A DNA stretch of 23,518 nt from SIG673 sp045653945 (GTDB lineage Bacteria > Bacillota > Clostridia > Oscillospirales > CAG-272). The notes beneath the pieces were generated by a model. It made no database searches. It was not told the DNA's origin and saw nothing but the letters and a program-made list of their open reading frames with translations. Positions within the stretch are counted from its first letter, which is position 1, and each line of letters opens with the position of its first letter. Location: NCBI GenBank assembly GCA_045653945.1, contig JAZOML010000051.1, forward strand, positions 1 through 23,518, written 5' to 3'. The position numbers and the translations under genes are program-made. Positions 1-5,974 of the stretch are shown here, piece by piece.

Positions 1-929
1 CAAGGAATCCCTCGGCAGGGTGCAAGCTCCCTCCCAAGAAAGGCAAGGAGATGCAGATAGGAAGCAATTGTCAGCTAGGGCACATCTTCGCCCGTGCCAA
101 AGAGGAAGGATACTACGAGCTGTTCCTCCTCGAGCTGTCCACAGGCATGCGCCGAGGGGAGATCGTAGGACTCAAATGGAGTGACTTTAACGCCGCAACC
201 AGTAGCCTGCGTATCGCAAGGCAAGCGAACAGAGTCAAGGGCAAAACAGTGGTTCAGCCACCTAAAACCAAGACCTCGATACGGACGGTAGTGCTTCCGC
301 AGTATATGACCGAGATCCTCACCGAAATGAAAAAGGAAAAGACCTGCGAGTGGATGTTCCCGTCACCCGTCAATATCGGTGAGCCGAGAAATCCTTCTGC
401 ACTCTACAAGCGATTTCAACTCCTTCTTGAACGGTCGGGCTGTAAGAAGATACGCTTCCACGACCTGCGCCACACCTTCGCTACGATGGCACTCGAAAAC
501 GGAATGAACGTGAAGGTGCTGTCCGATATGATAGGACACATCAGCGCGGAAACCACTCTCAACATTTATTCCCACGTAACCGACACCATGCGCACACAAG
601 CATCGGTCAAAATAGACCGCAAAATAGGCGGTACAGACGCACAGATGCCCGAAGCGAAGGACGAGCCGAGAATAGAGGAAACGAGCAGCGTGGACGAAAA
701 TTTCGAGCCGTGGCAACCCAAATATCGCAAGCCCGGCACAGGATGCGTGTATCAGATCAATGACACCCTGTGGGAAGGAAGCTTCTATCCAAGACTCGCC
801 GATGGCAGTCGAAAGAAATTCAACGTCTACGCCAAGACACGAGAAGAATGCGAGGAAGCTCTCGCCAAGATGATAGCCGAAAAGAAAGCGGAGATCGCAG
901 CCGAAAAGGCAAAAATGAAAACCGCATAA
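1..929 (+). CDS. Tyrosine recombinase/integrase, 5' end outside window
   Basis: This is the C-terminal part of a phage/ICE-type integrase that cuts and rejoins DNA at an attachment site. The frame is open to the window edge, so the ATG at 51 is probably internal; the residues before it (PPKKGKEM) look like the usual linker ahead of the catalytic domain. The catalytic set is visible: Arg in TGMRRGE, a Lys in the PKTKTS hairpin, HDLRH, GH in MIGHISAETT, and the Tyr nucleophile in NIYSHVT. After the catalytic core comes a tail of about 100 residues containing GTGCVYQIND and a TREECEEAL helix. It resembles the AP2-like arm-binding domain that most integrases carry at the N terminus. The region is clearly more GC-rich than the chromosome to its right, which suggests transfer. 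The gene reads toward tRNA-Pro, as expected for an integrase near its att site. The segment just after the ATG at 51 is atypical and could hide compensated frameshifts. Confidence 0.9.
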   Translation, partial: RNPSAGCKLPPKKGKEMQIGSNCQLGHIFARAKEEGYYELFLLELSTGMRRGEIVGLKWSDFNAATSSLRIARQANRVKGKTVVQPPKTKTSIRTVVLPQYMTEILTEMKKEKTCEWMFPSPVNIGEPRNPSALYKRFQLLLERSGCKKIRFHDLRHTFATMALENGMNVKVLSDMIGHISAETTLNIYSHVTDTMRTQASVKIDRKIGGTDAQMPEAKDEPRIEETSSVDENFEPWQPKYRKPGTGCVYQINDTLWEGSFYPRLADGSRKKFNVYAKTREECEEALAKMIAEKKAEIAAEKAKMKTA

Positions 930-937
930 ACGCCACA

Positions 938-966
938 GAGGGCTGACCGAAGCACGGTCAGCCCTC
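938..966 (+). terminator. Hairpin after the integrase gene
   Basis: A perfect 11-bp inverted repeat (GAGGGCTGACC / GGTCAGCCCTC, 7-nt loop) begins 8 nt after the integrase stop codon. It has no T-run on the plus strand, so it is a terminator-like or mRNA-stabilising hairpin rather than a textbook intrinsic terminator. Confidence 0.5.
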
Positions 967-991
967 AAAATTTGCGGTGCTGAAGACAAAG

Positions 992-1022
992 AAAAAGGCT
1001 CTGAGAAACGCTTCTCAGAGCC
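992..1022 (-). terminator. Rho-independent terminator of tRNA-Pro
   Basis: On the minus strand an 11-bp stem (GGCTCTGAGAA / TTCTCAGAGCC, 4-nt loop) followed by five T residues starts about 4 nt after the CCA end of tRNA-Pro. Confidence 0.85.
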
Positions 1023-1026
1023 CAAA

Positions 1027-1103
1027 TGGTCGAGATGACAAGATTCGAACTTGCGACTTCCACGTCCCGAACGTGGCGCTCTACCAAACTGAGCCACATC
1101 TCG
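1027..1103 (-). tRNA. tRNA-Pro (anticodon CGG), intact
   Basis: The full cloverleaf can be folded by eye. The acceptor stem CGAGATG/CATCTCG is perfect, the anticodon stem CCACG/CGTGG carries the loop TTCGGGA with anticodon CGG (decodes CCG), the T-arm contains TTCGAAT, and the CCA end is encoded. The 5' half, up to the end of the anticodon loop, is repeated exactly at 1259-1297. The terminator lies on the integrase side, and a separate promoter lies about 80 bp upstream at 1182-1210. The intact copy may therefore be element-borne or rebuilt by integration. Confidence 0.96.
1065..1103 (-). repeat. 39-bp direct repeat, copy 1 (within tRNA-Pro)
   Basis: The tRNA-Pro 5' half, from the acceptor 5' end to the last base of the anticodon loop, is identical base for base to 1259-1297. 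Identity stops at once on both sides. This is the expected mark of a recombination site with a boundary at the anticodon loop. Confidence 0.9.
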
Positions 1104-1127
1104 ATGATGATTTTTTCACTATTTTCT

Positions 1128-1160
1128 GTAAGTGGTCAAACATGTGGTCAGACCACTTAC
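1128..1160. repeat. Inverted repeat with GTGGTC sub-repeats
   Basis: A perfect 10-bp inverted repeat (GTAAGTGGTC / GACCACTTAC) has a 13-nt spacer. The core GTGGTC occurs three times: 1132-1137, 1144-1149, and inverted at 1151-1156. It lies between the two tRNA-Pro copies, in the leader of the intact one. Multiple short sites beside an att core suggest integrase-arm or excisionase binding sites. That role is inferred. Confidence 0.55.
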
Positions 1161-1181
1161 ATCGGGGTTTTTATTGAATTG

Positions 1182-1210
1182 ATTATAGCACAAAAGTGCA
1201 GTGTTTTCAA
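1182..1210 (-). promoter_or_regulatory. Promoter for intact tRNA-Pro
   Basis: The minus strand reads TTGAAA (1205-1210), a 17-nt spacer and TATAAT (1182-1187). It lies about 80 bp upstream of the intact tRNA-Pro and inside the 155 bp that separates the two tRNA copies. Confidence 0.75.
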
Positions 1211-1258
1211 GGGCTTTCGGCGGTTTTGGGAATTTTACGTTCGTAATCGGCAATTTGC

Positions 1259-1297
1259 TCCCGAACGTGGCGCTCTACCAAACTGAGCCACATCTCG
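1259..1297 (-). pseudogene. tRNA-Pro 5' half (39-bp repeat, copy 2; likely att junction)
   Basis: This is an exact copy of the first 39 nt of tRNA-Pro, ending at the anticodon loop. No 3' half follows, so it cannot make a tRNA. It sits about 12 bp downstream of a near-consensus tRNA-type promoter, so it looks like the original chromosomal gene, cut at the anticodon loop by an integrated element. Confidence 0.85.
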
Positions 1298-1309
1298 TAA
1301 ACGAACATT

Positions 1310-1338
1310 ATTATAACACAACTAAGTCCGTTTGTCAA
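1310..1338 (-). promoter_or_regulatory. Consensus promoter upstream of the split tRNA-Pro
   Basis: The minus strand reads TTGACA (1333-1338), a 17-nt spacer and TATAAT (1310-1315). The tRNA 5' end is at 1297, giving the very short leader normal for a stable-RNA promoter. This is probably the native tRNA-Pro promoter. Confidence 0.85.
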
Positions 1339-1377
1339 GATAAAAAGCGAGAAATTTATATATAAAATAGGCGTTTT

Positions 1378-2682
1378 TCAGTTTTTGAGCATTTTTGCAT
1401 AGTAAAAGCCGTCGCAAAGGCTTTCGTGAGGAAAGTGCGTAGTTTCAGCAACAAGGGAAAATTCGGAGTTTTGTTCAAGAAAACGCTTAACGTTAAGCTC
1501 GTTTTCGCTCGGGTTAAGAGTGCAGGTAGAGTAGACGAGCGTACCGCCTTTTTTGAGGTATTTTGCACAGTTGTTTACTATTGCAAGTTGAATATCGGGA
1601 AGTTCCTTAACACTATCCGAGTTTTTAAGGCGTAAATCCGGTTTTTTAGAAATTGTACCAAATCCCGAGCAAGGAACGTCGCATAGCACCTTATCAAATC
1701 TACTATCTAAATCGGCATTATAAATTGAACCGTCCATTTGTTTTGCCTCAATTATATCAAGTCCCAGTCTTTTTGCGCCGTCAGTGATAAGTGATAGTTT
1801 GCTTTCGTGCAGGTCGCAGGAAAGAATTTGTCCTATGTTTTTCATTTTGATTGCACAGGCAAAGCTTTTACCGCCGGGACAAGCACAGGCATCAAGTACA
1901 GTATCGTTTTCGGCAGGGTTAAGTGCTTCAATACAAAGTCTTGAGGCATCGTCCTGTACAAAAAATGCGCCGTTTTCAAAATCGGGTAGAGAGGTAACAG
2001 GTGCATTACCGTGAAGATGTATACCGTCGATTGTTTCGTTTGATGCAGTGGCGTTAAATCCAAGATTAAGCAGCTTTTGAAGGTATTCGTTTCTGCTTAA
2101 TTTAAGCGTATTTACTCTTATTGTAGTAGCGCTTCTTTTATTTTGTGCAAACATAATTTTTTCGGCGTTTTCGCAGCCGTATGCATTTACCCAAAGCTTA
2201 CAAAGATAGCGAGGATAGGAGTAGGTAATTGATAGATATCCGCATATATCTTTTTCCTTGCTCGGTGTGAAAATTGAAGGCTTTCCGTCATTTTTCAGCT
2301 CTTTTGTAGCCGAGCGAAGCATACCGTTGATATAGCCGAGCGCACCGCTATTGATTAGCCCCTTTGCAAGGGCAACGGTTTCGTTTACCGCTGCAAAGTC
2401 AGGGATAGCGTCCATAAAAAGTATTTGATAAAAACCAAGACGTAAAAGCACAAGAACCTTTGTTTGCAGCTTTTCAATAGGTGTTTTTGAAAGCTTTTTG
2501 ATTTGGTAATCAAGCGTAATCTGCTTTTCGGTTACACCGTAAAATAGCGCAGTATAAAAAGCCCTGTCGTGTGCTGAAAGACCATTTTTTTCAATGGTAC
2601 TGTCCGCCTCAAGGTTGGTGTATTTGTCGTTTTCTATACAGGAAAGTAGAGAATAATACACTAGTTTTCTTACGTCTGCCAT
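1378..2682 (-). CDS. rsmB: 16S rRNA (cytosine-967-C5) methyltransferase RsmB
   Basis: The 434-residue length matches RsmB (about 430). RsmB uses S-adenosylmethionine to methylate C967 of 16S rRNA. The first ~130 residues form the NusB-like RNA-binding domain. The methyltransferase fold follows, with SAM motif DACACPGGKS (264-273), motif IV DVPCSG (335-340) and motif VI YSTCT (384-388) carrying the Cys nucleophile of the RsmB/NOL1 family. The ATG at 2682 has AAGAGG about 7 nt upstream. No clear promoter sits in the short gap to the hairpin at 2703-2727, so transcription may come from the tRNA-Leu unit upstream. The Cys in DACACPGG, where Ala is common, is a minor variation. The family call is secure; the exact target base is inferred from RsmB. 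Confidence 0.92.
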   Translation of the reverse strand: MADVRKLVYYSLLSCIENDKYTNLEADSTIEKNGLSAHDRAFYTALFYGVTEKQITLDYQIKKLSKTPIEKLQTKVLVLLRLGFYQILFMDAIPDFAAVNETVALAKGLINSGALGYINGMLRSATKELKNDGKPSIFTPSKEKDICGYLSITYSYPRYLCKLWVNAYGCENAEKIMFAQNKRSATTIRVNTLKLSRNEYLQKLLNLGFNATASNETIDGIHLHGNAPVTSLPDFENGAFFVQDDASRLCIEALNPAENDTVLDACACPGGKSFACAIKMKNIGQILSCDLHESKLSLITDGAKRLGLDIIEAKQMDGSIYNADLDSRFDKVLCDVPCSGFGTISKKPDLRLKNSDSVKELPDIQLAIVNNCAKYLKKGGTLVYSTCTLNPSENELNVKRFLEQNSEFSLVAETTHFPHESLCDGFYYAKMLKN

Positions 2683-2702
2683 AATATGCCTCTTTTTTGA
2701 AA

Positions 2703-2727
2703 ATAGGTGTCCAATAAGGACACCTAT
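2703..2727 (-). terminator. Hairpin terminator between the small unknown gene and rsmB
   Basis: A perfect 10-bp inverted repeat (ATAGGTGTCC / GGACACCTAT, 5-nt loop) lies 11 nt after the stop of the minus-strand gene at 2739. Only a short T-run follows, so it is probably a weak terminator that lets some transcripts continue into rsmB. Confidence 0.65.
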
Positions 2728-2738
2728 GAATATTTAAA

Positions 2739-3287
2739 TTAAATCTTTTGGTTGAAAGCCTTAACGGCGATTTTTATAACCTGACCGCAGTAATCCTGGG
2801 TAAGTGTAATGAGTCTTTTGCAACCGTTGCTATTTTCGTCGTATCCGCTGAAATAGTACTTGTAGTCGCTTCCGTGCTTGTAGCTATAAGATTTCATTGT
2901 TTCGGAAAGGCTTAGCGCAAGAGTGAAAGCATAGCTGCTACCATTTTTTGCGTATCGGATAACAGATGTTGATTGATCCATTAGCGCCTTGAATTTACTG
3001 TCGTTTTCATAAAGATAGTCAGCAATAACACTTGCAAAAAGAGTAGCAACCTTATCTCCGAACTTTTTATATTCAGACGGAACACGGTTTTCAACGTGGC
3101 AAACAACGTCCCAAGTCTTATCAATAACGTTATATACTTCATCGGCACGTTTTTGGCTATACTGAGCGACAAGAGCACCGAAATCTTCCATTTCGGAAAC
3201 GGCGGCACTGATGTTTGTGTTATTAAGGAAGTCAATAACCTTTCCATATTTTGATTTGATATTTCGTAAAAGGCTTAATGAAAACAC
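2739..3287 (-). CDS. Hypothetical protein (182 aa), downstream of tRNA-Leu
   Basis: I do not recognise a family. The frame stays open to a TTG at 3308, but GTG at 3285-3287 is the better start because AGAGG (3296-3300) lies 8 nt upstream. The product is soluble-looking, with no signal peptide or clear membrane segment. It is rich in Lys, Tyr and Ser and mostly helical in appearance, with YKYYFSGYDE near residues 140-155. The start lies 24 nt after the CCA end of tRNA-Leu with no terminator between, so it is probably cotranscribed with the tRNA from the promoter at 3408-3436. Clear ribosome binding site, upstream promoter and downstream hairpin support a real gene. Confidence 0.75.
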   Translation of the reverse strand: MFSLSLLRNIKSKYGKVIDFLNNTNISAAVSEMEDFGALVAQYSQKRADEVYNVIDKTWDVVCHVENRVPSEYKKFGDKVATLFASVIADYLYENDSKFKALMDQSTSVIRYAKNGSSYAFTLALSLSETMKSYSYKHGSDYKYYFSGYDENSNGCKRLITLTQDYCGQVIKIAVKAFNQKI

Positions 3288-3311
3288 TGAATTTACCTCT
3301 ATAAACAAAAA

Positions 3312-3396
3312 TGGTGCGGGCGATAGGACTTGAACCTACACGTCGGTTGACACCAGATCCTAAGTCTGGCGCGTCTGCCAATTCCGCCACGCCCGC
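3312..3396 (-). tRNA. tRNA-Leu (anticodon UAG)
   Basis: A class II tRNA with a perfect acceptor stem GCGGGCG/CGCCCGC, an anticodon stem CCAGA/TCTGG around the loop CTTAGGA (anticodon TAG, decodes CUA), a long variable arm, a T-loop TTCAAGT and an encoded CCA. There is no intrinsic terminator between it and the coding gene that follows. Confidence 0.96.
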
Positions 3397-3407
3397 ATAC
3401 GAACAAT

Positions 3408-3436
3408 AGTATAGCATAAAATAATTGAGGTGTCAA
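3408..3436 (-). promoter_or_regulatory. Promoter of tRNA-Leu(UAG) and the downstream gene
   Basis: The minus strand reads TTGACA (3431-3436), a 17-nt spacer and TATACT (3408-3413), ending 12 bp before the tRNA 5' end. Confidence 0.85.
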
Positions 3437-3450
3437 GTAATTTTAGAAGA

Positions 3451-3486
3451 AAAATGCGTTCAAAATATTATTTGAACGCATTTTTT
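3451..3486 (-). terminator. Rho-independent terminator of the sugar isomerase gene
   Basis: A 14-bp stem around AATGCGTTCAAA / TTTGAACGCATT with a 6-nt loop starts 3 nt after the stop of the minus-strand gene at 3489. Long A and T runs flank the stem. Confidence 0.85.
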
Positions 3487-3488
3487 TA

Positions 3489-4274
3489 TTATTTCATATA
3501 CTTTGCAAGGTAATTCTTCGAGAATTCAAGGGATTTGAAGGGGTCGTCGTCTATCCAGTTAACATCCTGCTCGACGACGTATTCCTTAACACCGGTCTTT
3601 TCAGCCGTTTCAAGAACACCGTCCCACCAAATGCTGCCGTTACCGATTTCGCTTATTCTATGGGAAACACCGCCCATTTTTGATTCGCTATCGCGGAAAG
3701 GCTTAATATCTTTGAGGTGGAGAATATCAACTCTTCCTGCAAGCTTTTCAAGCCAATGGCGTACGTCCGCACCGCCGTGTGCTACCCAACAGGTGTCAAG
3801 AACAAACGATGTGTTCTTGGGATCAAGGTTTTCGTAGAGGTAGTCCATTATGGTCTTTGTACCGTTGATTGCAACGAACTCAAATGAGTGGTTGTGATAG
3901 GTGAGCTTAAAGCCCTCCTTTGCATAGGTTTCAGCTGCCTTGTTGAATTTCTCAATGAAAGCCATAAGATTTTCGTAGCTTTCACGAGCCTCACCGGGCA
4001 TACCGCCGATACCGATGTTTGTAGTACCAAGAAGCTTATGTACTGCAATAGTTTCCTCGGGGTTTTCAAAGATTTTTTGAGTGTTATAGTGAGTACCAAC
4101 TACGGTTATACCGTGCTTTTTAGCAGCGTTTGCCATAGCTTCACCCTCATAACCTGCAGTTTGGACGGTTGTATAGCCGAGCTTTGCGAGTTTTTCAAAG
4201 CTTTCGTCCATAGACTTTTCGTCCTGCATATAATCTCTGATAGTGAAGAGCTGAATACCAAGTCTGTTAATCAT
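3489..4274 (-). CDS. Sugar phosphate isomerase/epimerase, xylose isomerase-like TIM barrel
   Basis: The 261-residue protein belongs to the AP endonuclease-2/xylose isomerase-like TIM-barrel superfamily, whose members isomerise or epimerise sugars using a divalent metal. Typical barrel motifs appear in order: MINRLGIQLFTIRD at the first strand, YHNHSFEF (126-133), LDTCWV (159-164), HLKD (186-189) and a C-terminal VVEQD (about 233-237). The Glu, Asp and His in these motifs are the likely metal ligands. I chose ATG at 4274 because GGAG precedes it by 8 nt; an in-frame ATG at 4352 would run deep into the neighbouring gene. It lies 28 nt downstream of the PP-loop gene and probably shares its promoter at 5174-5202. 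The substrate cannot be told from sequence alone. Confidence 0.88.
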   Translation of the reverse strand: MINRLGIQLFTIRDYMQDEKSMDESFEKLAKLGYTTVQTAGYEGEAMANAAKKHGITVVGTHYNTQKIFENPEETIAVHKLLGTTNIGIGGMPGEARESYENLMAFIEKFNKAAETYAKEGFKLTYHNHSFEFVAINGTKTIMDYLYENLDPKNTSFVLDTCWVAHGGADVRHWLEKLAGRVDILHLKDIKPFRDSESKMGGVSHRISEIGNGSIWWDGVLETAEKTGVKEYVVEQDVNWIDDDPFKSLEFSKNYLAKYMK

Positions 4275-4302
4275 AATTTTTTCTCCGTTTCTATATTTAA
4301 AA

Positions 4303-5142
4303 TTATTTTTTATCGTCGAAAATTTCATTAAACGTGTGTCTTGTACCGTCAAGCTTGTATTCGCAAAGTGTGTCTACGCAAACGTTGTGAATTGAATTGA
4401 ATATATTTTGCTTTATCATAGGATTTTCCTTTTTTAATTCCTTGATAAGCATTTTAACCTCGTGGCGTTTGCTTAGCTTTTCGTCAATATTTGCCGCTTC
4501 GGTAAATCTACACGCACAAAGCAGGAAATCAAGTCCGTTATAATCACGCCAAGAGCAAATTGCATCTTCCTCTACGCAGTAGAGAGGTCTTATGAGCTGC
4601 ATACCCTGGTGGTTGGTGCTTCGGAGCTTTGGGAGCATACCTTGAATTTGTGCGCCGTAAAACATACCCATAACTGTTGTTTCTATAACGTCGTCAAGGT
4701 GATGACCTAGTGCGATTTTGTTGCATCCGAGCGACTGTGCAAACTCGTATAGATAACCGCGCCTCATCCTCGCACAAAGATAGCAGGGAGAGGATTTGAT
4801 ATTTTCAACCGAAGCAAATATTTCGGAATCAAATATTTTGATTTCAATGCCGAGCAATGCGGCATTTTTTTCAATTTTTGCTCTGTTTTCGGGCAGATAC
4901 CCGGGGTCCATTACGATATTTTCAATCTCGAAAGGGAAGTCGGAATACTTTTGTAGCATCTTCATAAGAAGCGCAAGGAGGAGCGAATCCTTACCGCCTG
5001 AAATACAAACGGCAATCTTATCGTTTTCCTCAATAAGATTATACCGTTTTACCGCTTCAACAAAGGGATTCCAAATCGCTTTGCGGTATTTTTTATTAAT
5101 GCTACGCTCAATAAGTTCAGTTACCGAAAGCTCTTTTTTCAC
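4303..5142 (-). CDS. TtcA-like tRNA 2-thiolation PP-loop ATPase
   Basis: The 279-residue product is an ATP-pyrophosphatase of the TtcA/TilS superfamily. TtcA thiolates cytidine-32 of tRNA after adenylating the base, and uses an Fe-S cluster. The PP-loop SGGKDS is at 48-53, a CxxC pair (CYLC) at 120-123, GHHLDD at 146-151, and further Cys at 209 and 211 (CACRF) could supply the third cluster ligand. The start is GTG at 5142 with GGAG 7 nt upstream. The frame continues to 5277, but that would overlap the deacetylase gene and the promoter. A consensus promoter lies at 5174-5202 and the sugar isomerase gene follows 28 nt downstream. An extra-Cys TtcA paralogue with another tRNA target is possible. 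Confidence 0.85.
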   Translation of the reverse strand: MKKELSVTELIERSINKKYRKAIWNPFVEAVKRYNLIEENDKIAVCISGGKDSLLLALLMKMLQKYSDFPFEIENIVMDPGYLPENRAKIEKNAALLGIEIKIFDSEIFASVENIKSSPCYLCARMRRGYLYEFAQSLGCNKIALGHHLDDVIETTVMGMFYGAQIQGMLPKLRSTNHQGMQLIRPLYCVEEDAICSWRDYNGLDFLLCACRFTEAANIDEKLSKRHEVKMLIKELKKENPMIKQNIFNSIHNVCVDTLCEYKLDGTRHTFNEIFDDKK

Positions 5143-5173
5143 GTGTTTTCTCCATTTGTTTTTATTAGTTTTT

Positions 5174-5202
5174 AGTATATCATTATTTATTATTATTGTC
5201 AA
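5174..5202 (-). promoter_or_regulatory. Promoter of the PP-loop/isomerase operon
   Basis: The minus strand reads TTGACA (5197-5202), a 17-nt spacer and TATACT (5174-5179). It lies immediately after the stop codon of the deacetylase gene. Confidence 0.85.
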
Positions 5203-5206
5203 GCAT

Positions 5207-5974
5207 TTAAAGTAAAAAATCAGATAATGAAGTAGAAAATAAAAGAGGACTGTGTTGCTTTTGCACAGTCCTGTCAAGGTATTTGAGATTAAGCATTTCG
5301 CTTACAGTTACAAAACGGTATCCTTGCTCTTTTAAATAGGGAAGGACGAGCCGCAATGCGGCAGGTGTCGGAGAATTTGTTCCTATAAAATCGTGAAAAA
5401 GGATAATTGAGCCGTTTTTGGCGTACTTTTTTACTTCAGCAAGTATTTTTTGCGGACTGTTATGCGCCCAGTCCTTTGTGTCTATATCCCAGACTATGGT
5501 TTTATAACCAAGCTCCCCTGTCATTTTTACCGCATTTTTGCAAATATATCCTGTTGGCGGGCGGAAAAGTGTGGACTTTTGCAGTGCAATTTCAAGAATT
5601 GCCTGCTCGGTGTCGATAATTTCCTTTTTTAGTTTTTCACAACCGCCGTTACTTTCCATCAAATGCGTATAGGTGTGATTTCCAATCTCGTGTCCTGCAT
5701 CGGATACCGCTTTTAAGGTTGCTGGGTATAAGCGAGCCATACTTCCGACGACAAAAAATGTCGCCTTGGCATCAAAATCATCAAGAATTTCAAGTATTTC
5801 GGGCGTAAGATACGGATGTGGGCCATCGTCAAATGTGAGTGCAATCACCCTTTCATCAATTTGCACTCTATCGTAAACACCGTCGCTTTCATTGAAGCTT
5901 GCCCAAGTGTTTACAGTACTCTTCGGTGCGAAAAATGATAGAATTGCAAGAACTCCGGATAATATTTTAATCAT
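5207..5974 (-). CDS. Polysaccharide deacetylase (NodB homology domain)
   Basis: This 255-residue protein has the complete carbohydrate esterase-4 motif set: TFDDGP (47-52), NHTYTH (99-104), RPPTGY (138-143), DIDTKDW (163-169) and LFHD (192-195). Family members remove N-acetyl groups from peptidoglycan or chitin-like polymers using a metal held by Asp and two His. A short hydrophobic N terminus (about residues 3-16) suggests export or membrane anchoring. The ATG at 5974 directly follows the stop codon of the PdaA-like gene with no gap, so translation is probably coupled. The last ~23 codons are odd: a terminator-type hairpin (5238-5272) is embedded in them, and homology to the family fades there. 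Confidence 0.9.
   Translation of the reverse strand: MIKILSGVLAILSFFAPKSTVNTWASFNESDGVYDRVQIDERVIALTFDDGPHPYLTPEILEILDDFDAKATFFVVGSMARLYPATLKAVSDAGHEIGNHTYTHLMESNGGCEKLKKEIIDTEQAILEIALQKSTLFRPPTGYICKNAVKMTGELGYKTIVWDIDTKDWAHNSPQKILAEVKKYAKNGSIILFHDFIGTNSPTPAALRLVLPYLKEQGYRFVTVSEMLNLKYLDRTVQKQHSPLLFSTSLSDFLL
5238..5272 (-). terminator. Rho-independent terminator overlapping the deacetylase 3' coding end
   Basis: The minus strand has a 9-bp stem (AGGACTGTG / CACAGTCCT, 9-nt loop) followed by CTTTTATTTTC. It lies inside the open frame, before the stop at 5207-5209, and ahead of the next promoter at 5174-5202. Confidence 0.75.

Noticed and set aside
51..110. Possible compensated frameshifts near the start of the visible integrase
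   Set aside because: The segment is unlike related integrases, but its length fits in frame and another frame offers only a short plausible stretch (KQLSA). The evidence is too thin to call.
363..1097. Long minus-strand frame opposite the integrase gene, running through tRNA-Pro
   Set aside because: It is antisense to a clear integrase and its N terminus is a translation of tRNA sequence. No ribosome binding site or domain supports it.
977..1286. Plus-strand frames across tRNA-Pro and the intervening region
   Set aside because: They translate a tRNA gene and its terminator; no ribosome binding site supports them.
3232..3417. Minus-strand frame containing AELADAPDLGSG
   Set aside because: This is the familiar false translation of a tRNA gene, here tRNA-Leu(UAG).
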